A DNA stretch of 64,000 bases from Algoriphagus zhangzhouensis (GCF_900148515.1 NZ_FRXN01000002.1:963976-1027975); one strand, 5' to 3'; shown: positions 34,737 to 42,985, numbered from the stretch's first letter. Numbers and translations are program-made. The notes: generated by a model from the sequence alone, not told the origin.

Positions 34737-34968
34737 CGTCTTGGGGGTTTGGGTCGTCGGTTGGGTGAGAATCTGAATCAGGGTTTTCCAATGGAAAATC
34801 CATTATGGTGAAAATGGCTTCAGGTGCCTTGACCATAAATAGGTCAGCCATGTCCAATGAGAGATTGATCAAGTCAATGTCATCAATGACTTTCTTCCTG
34901 ATGATTTCAGGCAATTGCTCGTTTTCCAATATGTCGGTAAATGGATTGTTCACGGCATTATAAGTCAT
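34729..34968 (-). CDS. 79-aa acidic protein between ECF sigma factor and Msc-like gene
   Basis: No recognised family. No membrane segment or zinc finger is visible. The helical N-terminal half (LPEIIRKKVIDDIDLINLSLDMADLF) is followed by a disordered, Asp/Pro-rich tail (DPNPQDDE). The gene overlaps the sigma gene by 11 bp and the Msc-like gene by 8 bp, so all three are co-translated. Its place straight after an ECF sigma gene is where an anti-sigma factor often lies, but nothing in the sequence proves that. Confidence 0.75.
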   Translation of the reverse strand: MTYNAVNNPFTDILENEQLPEIIRKKVIDDIDLINLSLDMADLFMVKAPEAIFTIMDFPLENPDSDSHPTDDPNPQDDE

Positions 34969-35545
34969 TATAAACGTCTAAAATCCGACGTTTGGCTCGG
35001 TTAATTCTCATTTTCACGGCAGATTCGCTCAGCTGTAAAACTGTAGCGATATCTTTAATCGAGCTATCATCCAAATACTTCATCAAGAGAATCATTCGAT
35101 CCTTAGAGTCTACCCTTTCCATCGCGATTTTTAACTTTTCGGCTTTTAGGGCAAAAATTTCAGAATCTTCAATTTCCTCAATTGAACTATCTGGAGTGCT
35201 ATCTAATAGTCTCTCTTCATTTTCAAGAGGGAGTTTGTTCTTTTTATTAAGATAATCTAAACAATGATTATAGGTTACAGCATAAAGCCAGGTCGAGAAG
35301 GAAGATTTGTTTTGGAATTTACTCAGGTTGTAAAACACCTTAATGAAGAGATCATGCGTTAAATCCTGAGCCTCCTCCACTTGGGAAACAAACTTTAAAC
35401 ACCTTGAGTAAACCTTTTGAGAATACCGATCATACAGTATCCCGTAGATTTTGGTGTTTCTGCTTTCAATTATCAATTTAACTAACTCTTCATCTGAAAG
35501 AGATATGGCAGAATCATGTTTACCTGAATTTCCGTTATCTGCCAT
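34958..35545 (-). CDS. ECF-type RNA polymerase sigma factor
   Basis: 195 aa. Region 2 is clear (YDRYSQKVYSRC, QDLTHDLFIKVFYNLSKF, STWLYAVTYNHCLDYL), and so is region 4 with its helix-turn-helix (YLDDSSIKDIATVLQLSESAVKMRINRAKRRI). The acidic linker between them is longer than usual (about 100-130). First gene of a leftward operon with the 79-aa protein and the Msc-like protein, so it may answer an envelope or osmotic signal; that link is inferred from context. Confidence 0.92.
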   Translation of the reverse strand: MADNGNSGKHDSAISLSDEELVKLIIESRNTKIYGILYDRYSQKVYSRCLKFVSQVEEAQDLTHDLFIKVFYNLSKFQNKSSFSTWLYAVTYNHCLDYLNKKNKLPLENEERLLDSTPDSSIEEIEDSEIFALKAEKLKIAMERVDSKDRMILLMKYLDDSSIKDIATVLQLSESAVKMRINRAKRRILDVYNDL

Positions 35546-35670
35546 TTACGTTCAAAGTCACTATTAGTCTTTTGCTTCCTTCTTCCTTCTCTAATTACCT
35601 GGCTGTCTTATTTAGACTGAGGTTTGTAGAAAAGGTCACTTTATTTTTTAAAGTTTTTTTCAAAAAGGAA

Positions 35671-35698
35671 TAAAAAAGAGGATAAGACCTTATCCTCT
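35671..35698 (-). terminator. Rho-independent terminator of the wecB-cupin operon
   Basis: Stem AGAGGATAA/TTATCCTCT (9 bp, 4-nt loop) followed on the minus strand by six T; 29 bp past the cupin stop. Confidence 0.8.
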
Positions 35699-35726
35699 CT
35701 ATAATTTAAAGAAAATTGTGTCAGAA

Positions 35727-36212
35727 CTAAGTGAGTTGTTCTATAATTCTTTGAGATGATGGAAAGTTTTTCAGGAGTTCTTCTGAAGAAAAAAGTTTAA
35801 AGTCTTCAAAATCAAATCCTGGAGCAACTACACAGGAGACTAATGCATAGGAGTTCTTCTCATCGACTGTACTTCCAAAAATGGTATGGGCAGGGACAAC
35901 ATGTTGAGGAAAAGTATTTTCATTTCCTATAGCTCCTAATTTGAGAACTCGGTGTTCATTTTTCTCTAACAAATGGATAGATAAAGTACTTCCTTCATGC
36001 CAAAACCAATGCTCATCACTTTTGATTTGGTGGAATTTGGATACATTTTCAGAGGTCAGGAGAAAGTATATGACTGTGCAGAGGCTTCTTTCTCCAGCAG
36101 GAGTGTTTGCCTTTTCTACACTTCGGTAGGTTTCTTTGTAAAAACCTCCTTCCGGGTGTGGATTCAATTCTAAAGATTTGACCAGATATTCTATTCTATC
36201 CTCTCTTGTCAT
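35727..36212 (-). CDS. DUF985 cupin-fold protein
   Basis: 161 aa. Family marks are the HPEGGFYKETYRS opening (18-30) and a cupin barrel with KFHQIKSDEHWFWHEGSTLSIH, whose His/Glu cluster could bind metal, plus PAHTIFGSTV and VAPGFDFEDFKLF. Relatives include yeast YML079W; substrate not established, though sugar-nucleotide-like ligands have been suggested by fold. Its start overlaps the wecB stop by 4 bp (ATGA), so it is coupled to a nucleotide-sugar epimerase, which supports a sugar-related role. A terminator follows. Confidence 0.85.
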   Translation of the reverse strand: MTREDRIEYLVKSLELNPHPEGGFYKETYRSVEKANTPAGERSLCTVIYFLLTSENVSKFHQIKSDEHWFWHEGSTLSIHLLEKNEHRVLKLGAIGNENTFPQHVVPAHTIFGSTVDEKNSYALVSCVVAPGFDFEDFKLFSSEELLKNFPSSQRIIEQLT

Positions 36213-37306
36213 TTTGAATAGGTGGAGATTAATATATCAATGATTCTTTCCGAAGTTTTTCCATCCCAAAGTGGTATTCCTTGATATTGCTTCCAATCAT
36301 TTTTCATGATCTTATCTAGGTATGGTTTCAATTTTTCTGGATTGGTTCCTACCAATTCATTAGTCCCCAAATCGATGGTTTCTGGCCTTTCGGTATTGTC
36401 TCGTAGAGTAATGCAGGGAATATTCATCACAGATGCTTCTTCGGTAATCCCTCCAGAATCTGTGATCACACCTTTGGCATTTTTCACGAGGTAGTTAAAC
36501 TCCAAATATCCCAATGGCTCACACATCAAAAGATTGTCAGCAGCTATACCTATTGCCTGTAGATTTTTTGCTGTCCTAGGATGAACAGGGAAAATAATAG
36601 GAAGACCTTGAGTTCCTTCAAGAATAGCATCGATCATCGCTTTCAGTTTTTGTTCCTGATCCACGTTGGCAGGACGATGCATTGTCATTACGAAGTATTT
36701 TTTTGGCTCTAGACTATCAAAAATTTCTCCTTCTGGCTTTTGGAATCGAGGCATCTGAGCCATCAACGTGTCGATCATGGTATTTCCGACGAAGTGAATT
36801 TTGTCTTCCGAAAAACCACTTTTTCTTAGGTTCTCATTTGCAATTTCTGATGTCGTAAAAAAATGATCAGTTATCGAGTCTGTTACCATTCGATTGATTT
36901 CTTCAGGCATGGTCAAATCTCCAGACCGGATGCCTCCCTCTACGTGTGCTACATCAATACAAAGTTTTTTAGCTGTAATAGAGCAAGCCAAAGTACTAGT
37001 TACGTCGCCCACTACTAAAACTAAATCGGTGGGGTTTTCCATCAATTCTTTTTCAAAAGAAACCATAATGGAAGCAGTTTGCTCGGCTTGTGTACCTCCG
37101 CCTCCTCCTAAATTAGCATGGGGCTCTGGAATATCCAATTGCTCAAAAAAGTCACCGGACATCTTTTTGTCGTAATGCTGTCCAGTATGAATCAGTCTAA
37201 ACTTAATGGCTGTATCTTCAGCTTGTCGCTTTTGTAATTGATGAATGATAGGAGCGATTTTCATGAAATTGGGTCTCGCACCAGCAACAATTGTAAAAGT
37301 AGGCAT
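36209..37306 (-). CDS. wecB: UDP-N-acetylglucosamine 2-epimerase (non-hydrolysing)
   Basis: 365 aa from the ATG at 37306. It interconverts UDP-GlcNAc and UDP-ManNAc, feeding N-acetylmannosamine-containing capsule, O-antigen or enterobacterial-type antigen. Family motifs: GARPNFMKIAPI near the N-terminus, HTGQHYDKKMS, VEGGIRSGDL, MHRPANVD, and the UDP-binding DSGGITEEA. A TTG 24 bases upstream is in frame but lies within the -7 element TATTTTTG, so it cannot be the start. Coupled to the DUF985 cupin. Divergent from a lipoprotein/Wzi-like pair, all fitting surface polysaccharide. Confidence 0.93.
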   Translation of the reverse strand: MPTFTIVAGARPNFMKIAPIIHQLQKRQAEDTAIKFRLIHTGQHYDKKMSGDFFEQLDIPEPHANLGGGGGTQAEQTASIMVSFEKELMENPTDLVLVVGDVTSTLACSITAKKLCIDVAHVEGGIRSGDLTMPEEINRMVTDSITDHFFTTSEIANENLRKSGFSEDKIHFVGNTMIDTLMAQMPRFQKPEGEIFDSLEPKKYFVMTMHRPANVDQEQKLKAMIDAILEGTQGLPIIFPVHPRTAKNLQAIGIAADNLLMCEPLGYLEFNYLVKNAKGVITDSGGITEEASVMNIPCITLRDNTERPETIDLGTNELVGTNPEKLKPYLDKIMKNDWKQYQGIPLWDGKTSERIIDILISTYSK

Positions 37307-37327
37307 AGTTCTTTCTAGACTTTGATT

Positions 37328-37335
37328 CAAAAATA
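37328..37335 (-). promoter_or_regulatory. Bacteroidota -7 element (TATTTTTG) of wecB
   Basis: Exact TAnnTTTG on the minus strand, 21 bp before the wecB ATG at 37306. Its last three bases are the TTG that could be misread as the gene start, which decides the start in favour of the ATG. Confidence 0.6.
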
Positions 37336-37434
37336 AGGAAACAAGTTGAGGAGAAAGAGATTTTACGAAGAAATGCTGTCAGCTAATTGGTTCCTTTTTT
37401 GTTTCTTTGTACATACTCAAAACTAATCGACTAC

Positions 37435-38100
37435 ATGAATCAAAGTACCTGGAAACAGGGAGGCATATTTATTTGGTTAATAGTATCAATTTTTGGAATC
37501 AGCGCCTGTACTGATACTTTAGAATCCTCCGAGATAGTTTATGACAACGATTTTTCTGATTTGAATTTAGCTGGATTTGAAAACGGAAAACTTTTTGTTT
37601 TTCAAAATGATACCGTGGCGGGTTATTATCATAATGATGAAGTTTCTCTCAAATTGGAGAATCTACCCTCACATAATATGTTGAAGATCACAACAGAGAT
37701 ATTAATTCATGATTCATGGGATGGTAATCCTGATGATGATCAATCTGGACCTGATTATTGGTTTTTTGGGGTTGATAATACGGAAGTTTTTAGGACAACA
37801 TTTTCCAACTCTCCCTGCGAATCTACCTATTGCCTAATGCAATCTTACCCGAATTCTTATTTCAGACAGAATAATCCAAAATCAGGAGCTGTCCAGACAA
37901 ACCTACCTGGATTATGTATTTTTGGGGCATTTTCAAACTATACAACGCGATATAGTATATCCAAAATCGTTGAAAATAGAAGTTCCAATGTGAAGGTTTA
38001 TTGGAATTCTGATTTGAGACAAGAAGGCCTTGCAGACCCCGTTTGCGATGAATCTTGGTCATTGGCTAGAGTTACAGTTGAAGTTTTGAATGTGAAATGA
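37435..38100 (+). CDS. Lipoprotein of unknown function, coupled to Wzi-like gene
   Basis: 221 aa from the ATG at 37435; upstream in-frame codons (from a TTG) are not signal-like. Lipobox GISAC gives lipidated Cys25. The mature part is beta-rich with a DSWDGNPDDDQSGPDYWFFGVDN segment, four Cys including CESTYC, and a closing WSLARVTVEVLNV, suggesting a jelly-roll or LamG-like binding domain; no family is recognised with confidence. The stop overlaps the Wzi-like start (ATGA), so it is likely a partner lipoprotein of that outer-membrane protein. Confidence 0.78.
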   Translation: MNQSTWKQGGIFIWLIVSIFGISACTDTLESSEIVYDNDFSDLNLAGFENGKLFVFQNDTVAGYYHNDEVSLKLENLPSHNMLKITTEILIHDSWDGNPDDDQSGPDYWFFGVDNTEVFRTTFSNSPCESTYCLMQSYPNSYFRQNNPKSGAVQTNLPGLCIFGAFSNYTTRYSISKIVENRSSNVKVYWNSDLRQEGLADPVCDESWSLARVTVEVLNVK

Positions 38101-39803
38101 TGATGAAAAAATATATTTCTACAATTCAGCTTTTTTTCTTCTTGTTGATTCTTGGGTTTTCAAGTATTGCCTATTCCCAGACTGTTCCAGTTGGGATGCC
38201 TGTCCTGGATCAATACCTTAGAAGAGCCCAGCTTTTGGGTAAAGTGGATTCATTATCTAGCTGGATGGTTAGGCCTGTTTATCCTACTGAGGCGTTCGGA
38301 ATAGAGGATGGCTTTGATGTCGATGGAACTATGGTGGATTTTGATTTAACAAAGGTCCATACAAGGTTTGGTAGTGAAGGAAAAGGTAAATTTCTACTGC
38401 TTCCAGCGACTTATAAAATGCAATACAACTCTACCTATGCTTTTGGAGCCAATGATGGAGCATTTATACCAAATAGAGGAGTTCAAAATATTATCAGCTT
38501 TGGGGGTTATGCAGAATTTGGGAATTTCTCGTTGCAACTTCAGCCAGAAATTCTTCTAGCTCAGAATAAAGATTATGACGGCTTTCCAATCGAGCATCAA
38601 GCGACGATTTTGTATTACTATGAATACATGAATCGGATCGATATGCCCGAAAGATTTGGAACAGGGGGCTACAATAAATTTTATTTAGGCCAATCATCTT
38701 TCCGATACAATTACAAAGAATATTCGATAGGGATTTCTACAGAAAATCTCTGGTGGGGACCTGGAAGAAGGAATTCTCTAATATTAGGAAACAATGCTCC
38801 GGGATTCCTACATTTTACAATCAACACCAGAAAGCCGGTTCAATCAAGCATTGGATCTTTTGAAGGTCAATTGATTTCTGGGTTTTTGAAATCATCTGAT
38901 TTTCTTCCACCGCACGCGGATTATTCAATTCAGGAGAACCCAGTTTACATTCCAAAAAGGGAAAATGGAAACAGATACCTTGGAGGATTAGTACTAACCT
39001 ATCAGCCAAAATGGGTTCCGGGTTTATTCTTGGGTTATTCTTCCGTCAATCACCTTTATCGTGAGGATATTACAGACTTTGCAGATGTATTACCAATCTT
39101 CAATGGCAGAAAAGGATCAGAAAATATTGAGGATCCAATCCGAGATAAAAGACAGCAATTTAGTTCTGGATATTTCAGATGGTTGAGTCAGGAAGGCAAT
39201 TTCGAATTCTATGGAGAATTCGGGACTCGAGGAAATAGCCAAAGTCTTGGAGATTTTATGATTACCCCAGAAAAGGGCAGGGCATTTACATTTGGGTTTT
39301 CCCATTTGATCCAGCTAAAGAAACCAGGGAGATATTTCCAGGTTAGTTCGGAAATGACCCAGACTGGCCAGCCTGTTCGTGAAGAGATTCGACAACTTCG
39401 TACTTGGTACATTCATGATTATGTGAGACATGGCTATACTCATAATGGTCAAGTATTAGGAGTAGGGAACGGACCAGCAAGCAATCAAATTTTTGTTGAG
39501 TTTGCTTGGGTGGAAAAGATGAACAGAATTGGTTTACAGCTTGAGCGAATAGTTTACAATAATGATTTCTACTATTACCGATATGAGGCTTCCAAAGACT
39601 GGAGAAATAAGTATGTTGATATCGTTCCTTCTGTAGTAGCTGATTATAGATTTGGGAACCTATTGGTGAGTGGAAGATTCCAGTATGTCAGTACTTTGAA
39701 TTATAAATGGTATCTAGAAAATAATCCAGATAAATACTTTGTACCAGGATACGACAGGAAGAATTTCGTGGCGAATATTGGTCTAGCTTATATTTTTCAA
39801 TAA
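38097..39803 (+). CDS. Capsule assembly Wzi family outer-membrane protein
   Basis: 568 aa (ATGs at 38097, 38100 and 38103 are all possible). Signal peptide to about residue 28 (IAYSQ). The rest alternates aromatic and polar residues as in a beta barrel. The central block ISTENLWWGPGRRNSLILGN and NTRKPVQSSIGSFEGQLISG are typical of the Wzi/Caps_assemb family. The end (GLAYIFQ) fits a barrel strand closing on an aromatic side chain. In enteric bacteria Wzi holds capsule to the surface. Coupled to the upstream lipoprotein. Its end overlaps the convergent GT2 gene by 7 bp. Confidence 0.87.
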   Translation: MMMKKYISTIQLFFFLLILGFSSIAYSQTVPVGMPVLDQYLRRAQLLGKVDSLSSWMVRPVYPTEAFGIEDGFDVDGTMVDFDLTKVHTRFGSEGKGKFLLLPATYKMQYNSTYAFGANDGAFIPNRGVQNIISFGGYAEFGNFSLQLQPEILLAQNKDYDGFPIEHQATILYYYEYMNRIDMPERFGTGGYNKFYLGQSSFRYNYKEYSIGISTENLWWGPGRRNSLILGNNAPGFLHFTINTRKPVQSSIGSFEGQLISGFLKSSDFLPPHADYSIQENPVYIPKRENGNRYLGGLVLTYQPKWVPGLFLGYSSVNHLYREDITDFADVLPIFNGRKGSENIEDPIRDKRQQFSSGYFRWLSQEGNFEFYGEFGTRGNSQSLGDFMITPEKGRAFTFGFSHLIQLKKPGRYFQVSSEMTQTGQPVREEIRQLRTWYIHDYVRHGYTHNGQVLGVGNGPASNQIFVEFAWVEKMNRIGLQLERIVYNNDFYYYRYEASKDWRNKYVDIVPSVVADYRFGNLLVSGRFQYVSTLNYKWYLENNPDKYFVPGYDRKNFVANIGLAYIFQ

Positions 39804-40657
39804 GCTTTAAGTCTTGATAATCCTTTCTTGAAAAACTCTTTCTGGATTCCTAAAAGAACCTTTGCTTTAATGTGATTTGGTAGCTCGGATGCGAGAATTT
39901 CTTGGATAATTATTTTCCAAAGTTTCCTTCTTTGAGCAAAATTGTGTTTCCATTGGTTGGATACTGAGGCTTTGGAGTATTTTTTTACCAATAGAGTTTC
40001 TGGTATAGTTATGAAAGGACCGTAAAATGCCATTTTCATCAGCCAGACAAGATCCATAGAGAACTCATTTTTTTGTCCTATTTCACTTTTGAAGGGGATG
40101 ATTTTTTGGACAAATTCACTTCGATGAATGCCATGATAAGCAGCCCACCAGAACATGGTTTTTCTACTTATGATCTCCAAGACCCTTTCAGGAATTTTAT
40201 CAGATGATGCGAATTCTTGTATTCTTGAGTTTACAATCTTTCCATCCCAATAATGATTGTCCATCTGAATGCAACAAACAGATGCTTTAGGATTAGCTTC
40301 CAAAGCCGAAACTTGTCTTTTGATGAAATCCTCAGTTGGAATATCATCGTGAGGATTAATAAAACAATAGTCTGAATCAGCGGCGCTTTGAATCCATAGT
40401 TTTTCAGAATTCTTTAACCATCCAAGGTTCGACTCATTTTGTACCACAGAAAATCGCTCATCCTTTGCTGCAAATTCCTTGGCAATTCTTAAAGTTTGGT
40501 CTGTGGAACAATCATCGCCAATGATGATCTTGAAATTGGGATAATCGATTTTGGCTAATGCAATTAGAGTTTCAGTTAAAAAGTTTTCTGCATTGTAAGT
40601 TGGTACAAACCCTACCACTTTGGAATGTTTCATTTGATTAAAAACTGTTTTAGCCAT
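39797..40657 (-). CDS. Family 2 glycosyltransferase
   Basis: 286 aa. GT-A fold: VVGFVPTYNAENFL at the N-terminus, IIIGDDCSTDQT as the nucleotide-sugar loop, and INPHDDIPTEDF in place of the usual DxD, so the metal-binding residues are probably D-D of HDD. It transfers a sugar, donor unknown, on the cytoplasmic side during polysaccharide or glycolipid assembly. A second ATG eight codons in (MKHSKVVGF) may be the true start. It is next to wecB and the Wzi-like gene, which supports a surface-glycan role. The upstream 148-bp spacer carries repeated short motifs. Confidence 0.87.
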   Translation of the reverse strand: MAKTVFNQMKHSKVVGFVPTYNAENFLTETLIALAKIDYPNFKIIIGDDCSTDQTLRIAKEFAAKDERFSVVQNESNLGWLKNSEKLWIQSAADSDYCFINPHDDIPTEDFIKRQVSALEANPKASVCCIQMDNHYWDGKIVNSRIQEFASSDKIPERVLEIISRKTMFWWAAYHGIHRSEFVQKIIPFKSEIGQKNEFSMDLVWLMKMAFYGPFITIPETLLVKKYSKASVSNQWKHNFAQRRKLWKIIIQEILASELPNHIKAKVLLGIQKEFFKKGLSRLKAY

Positions 40658-40681
40658 TTGGTTTATTCGAAGATAGCGATC

Positions 40682-40796
40682 AAAATCTCAAGAATTAATA
40701 ATTTTGGCCTAGTCTGAGGTTGAGATTTTATCGAGGTAAGTTTTTTATCGAAATTAATATCTGGCGATAAGCCAAAATCTCAGTGTTTTTTATCAA
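40682..40796. repeat. Cluster of short repeats between divergent GT2 and FKBP genes
   Basis: The 9-mer AAAATCTCA occurs at 40682-40690 and 40774-40782 and inverted (TGAGATTTT) at 40721-40729. TTTTATCGA occurs at 40726-40734 and 40743-40751, with a variant TTTTATCAA at 40788-40796. All lie in the only spacer serving both promoters, so they may be regulator sites. Confidence 0.4.
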
Positions 40797-40805
40797 AATT
40801 GAGTC

Positions 40806-41318
40806 ATGAAAGCAGAAAAAGACAAGGTGGTAGCGATTAGCTATCAATTAAAAGTAGATGACGGTGAGTCTGGTCAGGAATTGTTTGAGCAGGTAGGTGA
40901 GGAACAGGCATTCCATTTTCTTTTCGGTCATCAGAATATCCTTCCCATGTTGGAAGAAGCCATCAATGGCAAAGAAGTAGGAGAGGAGTTTTCCGTTTTT
41001 ATAGATTTTGAGAATGGATATGGGGATTATGATGAAAACAGAAAAGCAATTATTCCAAAATCCAACTTCAAAGAAGACGGAAAGAAGAATAAGTCAATCC
41101 TTAAGGTCGGAAATGTAATCCCTATGCAGGATGATAAAGGAAACCAGATGAGAGGTGAGATTACCAAGGTTGACTATAAGGGAGTTCATATGGATTTCAA
41201 TCCTCCTTTGGCAGGCTATGATTTATATTTCGAAGGAAAAATCGTCAGTATCCGAGAGGCAGAAAAAGAAGAAATAGAACATGGACATGTCCACGGCCCG
41301 GGAGGCCATCATCATTAG
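40806..41318 (+). CDS. SlyD-like FKBP-type peptidyl-prolyl isomerase
   Basis: 170 aa. An FKBP half-domain, an inserted flap (about 65-140) and a second FKBP strand set, the SlyD layout. Recognisable blocks are FHFLFGHQNILPMLEEAINGK and FENGYGDYDENRKAIIPKSNF. The C-terminal tail is His-rich (HGHVHGPGGHHH), a nickel/zinc-binding tail as in SlyD. It helps protein folding by proline isomerisation and may store or deliver metal. Cytoplasmic, since no signal is visible. Monocistronic, with a hairpin right after the stop. Confidence 0.92.
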   Translation: MKAEKDKVVAISYQLKVDDGESGQELFEQVGEEQAFHFLFGHQNILPMLEEAINGKEVGEEFSVFIDFENGYGDYDENRKAIIPKSNFKEDGKKNKSILKVGNVIPMQDDKGNQMRGEITKVDYKGVHMDFNPPLAGYDLYFEGKIVSIREAEKEEIEHGHVHGPGGHHH

Positions 41319-41327
41319 TAAAAAGAA

Positions 41328-41354
41328 AATGCCCTATTGAAAAATAGGGCATTT
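41328..41354 (+). terminator. Hairpin after the SlyD-like gene
   Basis: Perfect 11-bp stem AATGCCCTATT/AATAGGGCATT with a GAAA loop; the T-tract is short, so termination may be partial. Confidence 0.6.
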
Positions 41355-41395
41355 GTCGTATTGAGAGGATAAGTAAACTAGACTAGATTTGATCT

Positions 41396-41488
41396 ATGAT
41401 CTCAGCCAATGATATCCCTACTCAAGCAATCAAAAAGTGGTGGCCAAAACTGGCCTTGATCGCATTCATCCTTGCATTTATGATTTGA
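41396..41488 (+). CDS. Possible 30-aa membrane peptide
   Basis: ATG at 41396, stop at 41486-41488. A polar start (MISANDIPTQAIKKWWPK) is followed by a hydrophobic helix to the end (LALIAFILAF). The lone Lys/Trp belt before the helix looks like a membrane-interface signal. No clear ribosome site, and the length is close to chance, so this is a tentative call. Confidence 0.25.
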   Translation: MISANDIPTQAIKKWWPKLALIAFILAFMI

Positions 41489-41572
41489 ATGGATACTTTT
41501 TAGAAAGATTTGGATGGTTAGGGGTGACCAATCCAAATTCTGGATCGGTCTCTTCTTTCAAGAGACCATTTT

Positions 41573-42409
41573 TTATTTCTTTAAATCAACTCCCAAGTTT
41601 TTATAAGCCTGATCAATGGCAAGATCTTTCAACCCTTCAATTCTATCTGAATCGTAAAGATTATGGGCTTTTTCCAATTGAGATGCAGCAACCCTGTAGG
41701 CTTGTTCGTTGAAATGCATAATGGCATCATTGTAATACTGAAGCCCAGCTAATTGAGACAGGGAGACTTTTCTAAAGATGGTCTTTTCACTGTCCAAAAT
41801 GTCTGGGGAACCGATTCGCTGGTTCAGATTTAGATAATTTCCTTTCTCTTCTGGTAAATATGCCTGAATGTACTTTTCAACCTCACTTGGACTTGTAATC
41901 ATACCACCTACTCTTAATGTACTCTCTAAAAGAATTGGTTTTTCTTCATGATTTACGACCAAGAAAACATGGTAGTCAGTTTCGATAATATCATACTCGA
42001 AGCCATATCGGTCAAGTAGCATTCCCAAAGTCGCAGTTCCACTCACACAATCAAACCTGCCATCATTAAGCATCTGATTGAAAGTGGCGTGCTTTTCATA
42101 GGATTTGAATAGATTTTGATGACTCTTTTCGAAAATGGTTCGAATGAAGTTTTCTGACTTACCTTTCTTTTCAAATTTCTTGTCAAGCACACTAATTAAC
42201 TCATCCCATTTCTTAGAATCCTGCGACTCACTGGCATGAACTGCTCTAAAAAGTGATAAATGATCTTGAGAAACAGTATGATGCTCCCAATAGGCTTGTT
42301 CTGTTGGCGAATCAAATTTTAAATCATCCAGATTAACAGGCATAGTCTGACCTGAGGCTAATAGCCCTAGAATCATAAAAATGCCTACCAATGTGAATGT
42401 TTTGAACAT
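41573..42409 (-). CDS. Exported transglutaminase-like protein
   Basis: 278 aa. Signal peptide to about residue 20 (LLASGQ). The central GRFDCVSGTATLGMLLDRYGF, YHVFLVV and LLESTLRVGG segments place C121, H147 and E162 in the Cys-His-acid order of transglutaminase-fold cysteine proteases. The C-terminal 60 residues look TPR-like (YYNDAIMHFNEQAYRVAASQLEKAH). It may be a periplasmic peptidase or amidase; substrate unknown. Two AACATTGGAAA repeats lie 52-91 bp before the start. Read divergently from the SlyD-like gene's side and upstream of rlmH's terminal region. Confidence 0.78.
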   Translation of the reverse strand: MFKTFTLVGIFMILGLLASGQTMPVNLDDLKFDSPTEQAYWEHHTVSQDHLSLFRAVHASESQDSKKWDELISVLDKKFEKKGKSENFIRTIFEKSHQNLFKSYEKHATFNQMLNDGRFDCVSGTATLGMLLDRYGFEYDIIETDYHVFLVVNHEEKPILLESTLRVGGMITSPSEVEKYIQAYLPEEKGNYLNLNQRIGSPDILDSEKTIFRKVSLSQLAGLQYYNDAIMHFNEQAYRVAASQLEKAHNLYDSDRIEGLKDLAIDQAYKNLGVDLKK

Positions 42410-42511
42410 GAACTTGTAAACTCAATGTTATCGAATATAGCATAAAGTTAACAATTTGGTAACATTGGAAAAAATATTCCTGAAAACTTAACATTGGAAA
42501 TGTCTCCTAAG

Positions 42512-42985
42512 TCATTGGTGGTGATAGGGTTCTCCCCTTAAAATGGTGAATGCGCGGTAGATTTGTTCTATGAAAAAAGGACGTATCATTTGATGAGAAA
42601 AGGTCATTTTGGATAAAGAGACCTTTCCATTAGCTCTAAAATAAACTTGATCCGAAAAACCATAAGGGCCTCCAATTACAAAAATCAATTGCTTCAAACC
42701 CGAATTCATTTTCTTCTGAATGTATTGAGAAAAATCAACCGAGGTAAAGCTTTTACCCTGCTCATCCAAAAGGATCAACTCATCCGAAGGAATCAATTTC
42801 TTAAGGATCAATTCTCCTTCTTTTTCCTTTTGAAGGGCCTCGGATAGTGATTTAGTGTTTTTTAAGTCAGGAATGATTTCCAACTCAAACTTGATGTAAA
42901 AATTCAATCTCTTGGAATATTCCTCGATCAGATCAATAATGGCCTTATTATCAGTTTTGCCGATAGCTATGAGTTTGATAGTCAT
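42512..42985 (-). CDS. rlmH: 23S rRNA (pseudouridine-1915-N3)-methyltransferase RlmH
   Basis: 157 aa from the ATG at 42985, the usual RlmH length; an ATG 90 bp up is in frame but its product would carry 30 foreign residues. SPOUT-fold methyltransferase that methylates pseudouridine 1915 in helix 69 of 23S rRNA, using SAM held in the C-terminal knot. Motifs: IAIGKTDNK at the start, LLDEQGKSFTSVDFS, VIGGPYGFSD and the end block SHQMIRPFFIEQIYRAFTIL with GEPYHH. All are conserved. Divergent from the tricorn-like protease gene with an inverted repeat between. Confidence 0.95.
   Translation of the reverse strand: MTIKLIAIGKTDNKAIIDLIEEYSKRLNFYIKFELEIIPDLKNTKSLSEALQKEKEGELILKKLIPSDELILLDEQGKSFTSVDFSQYIQKKMNSGLKQLIFVIGGPYGFSDQVYFRANGKVSLSKMTFSHQMIRPFFIEQIYRAFTILRGEPYHHQ

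Noticed and set aside
37307..37330. TTG start for wecB eight codons upstream
   Set aside because: The TTG is part of the -7 promoter element TATTTTTG, so it would lie before the transcription start.
40682..40796. Repeat cluster as a CRISPR array
   Set aside because: The repeats are 9 bp with irregular spacing and one inverted copy; there are no cas genes in the window.
41437..41712. 91-aa frame on the plus strand
   Set aside because: Overlaps the 3' end of the transglutaminase-like gene in antisense and has no convincing start or domain.
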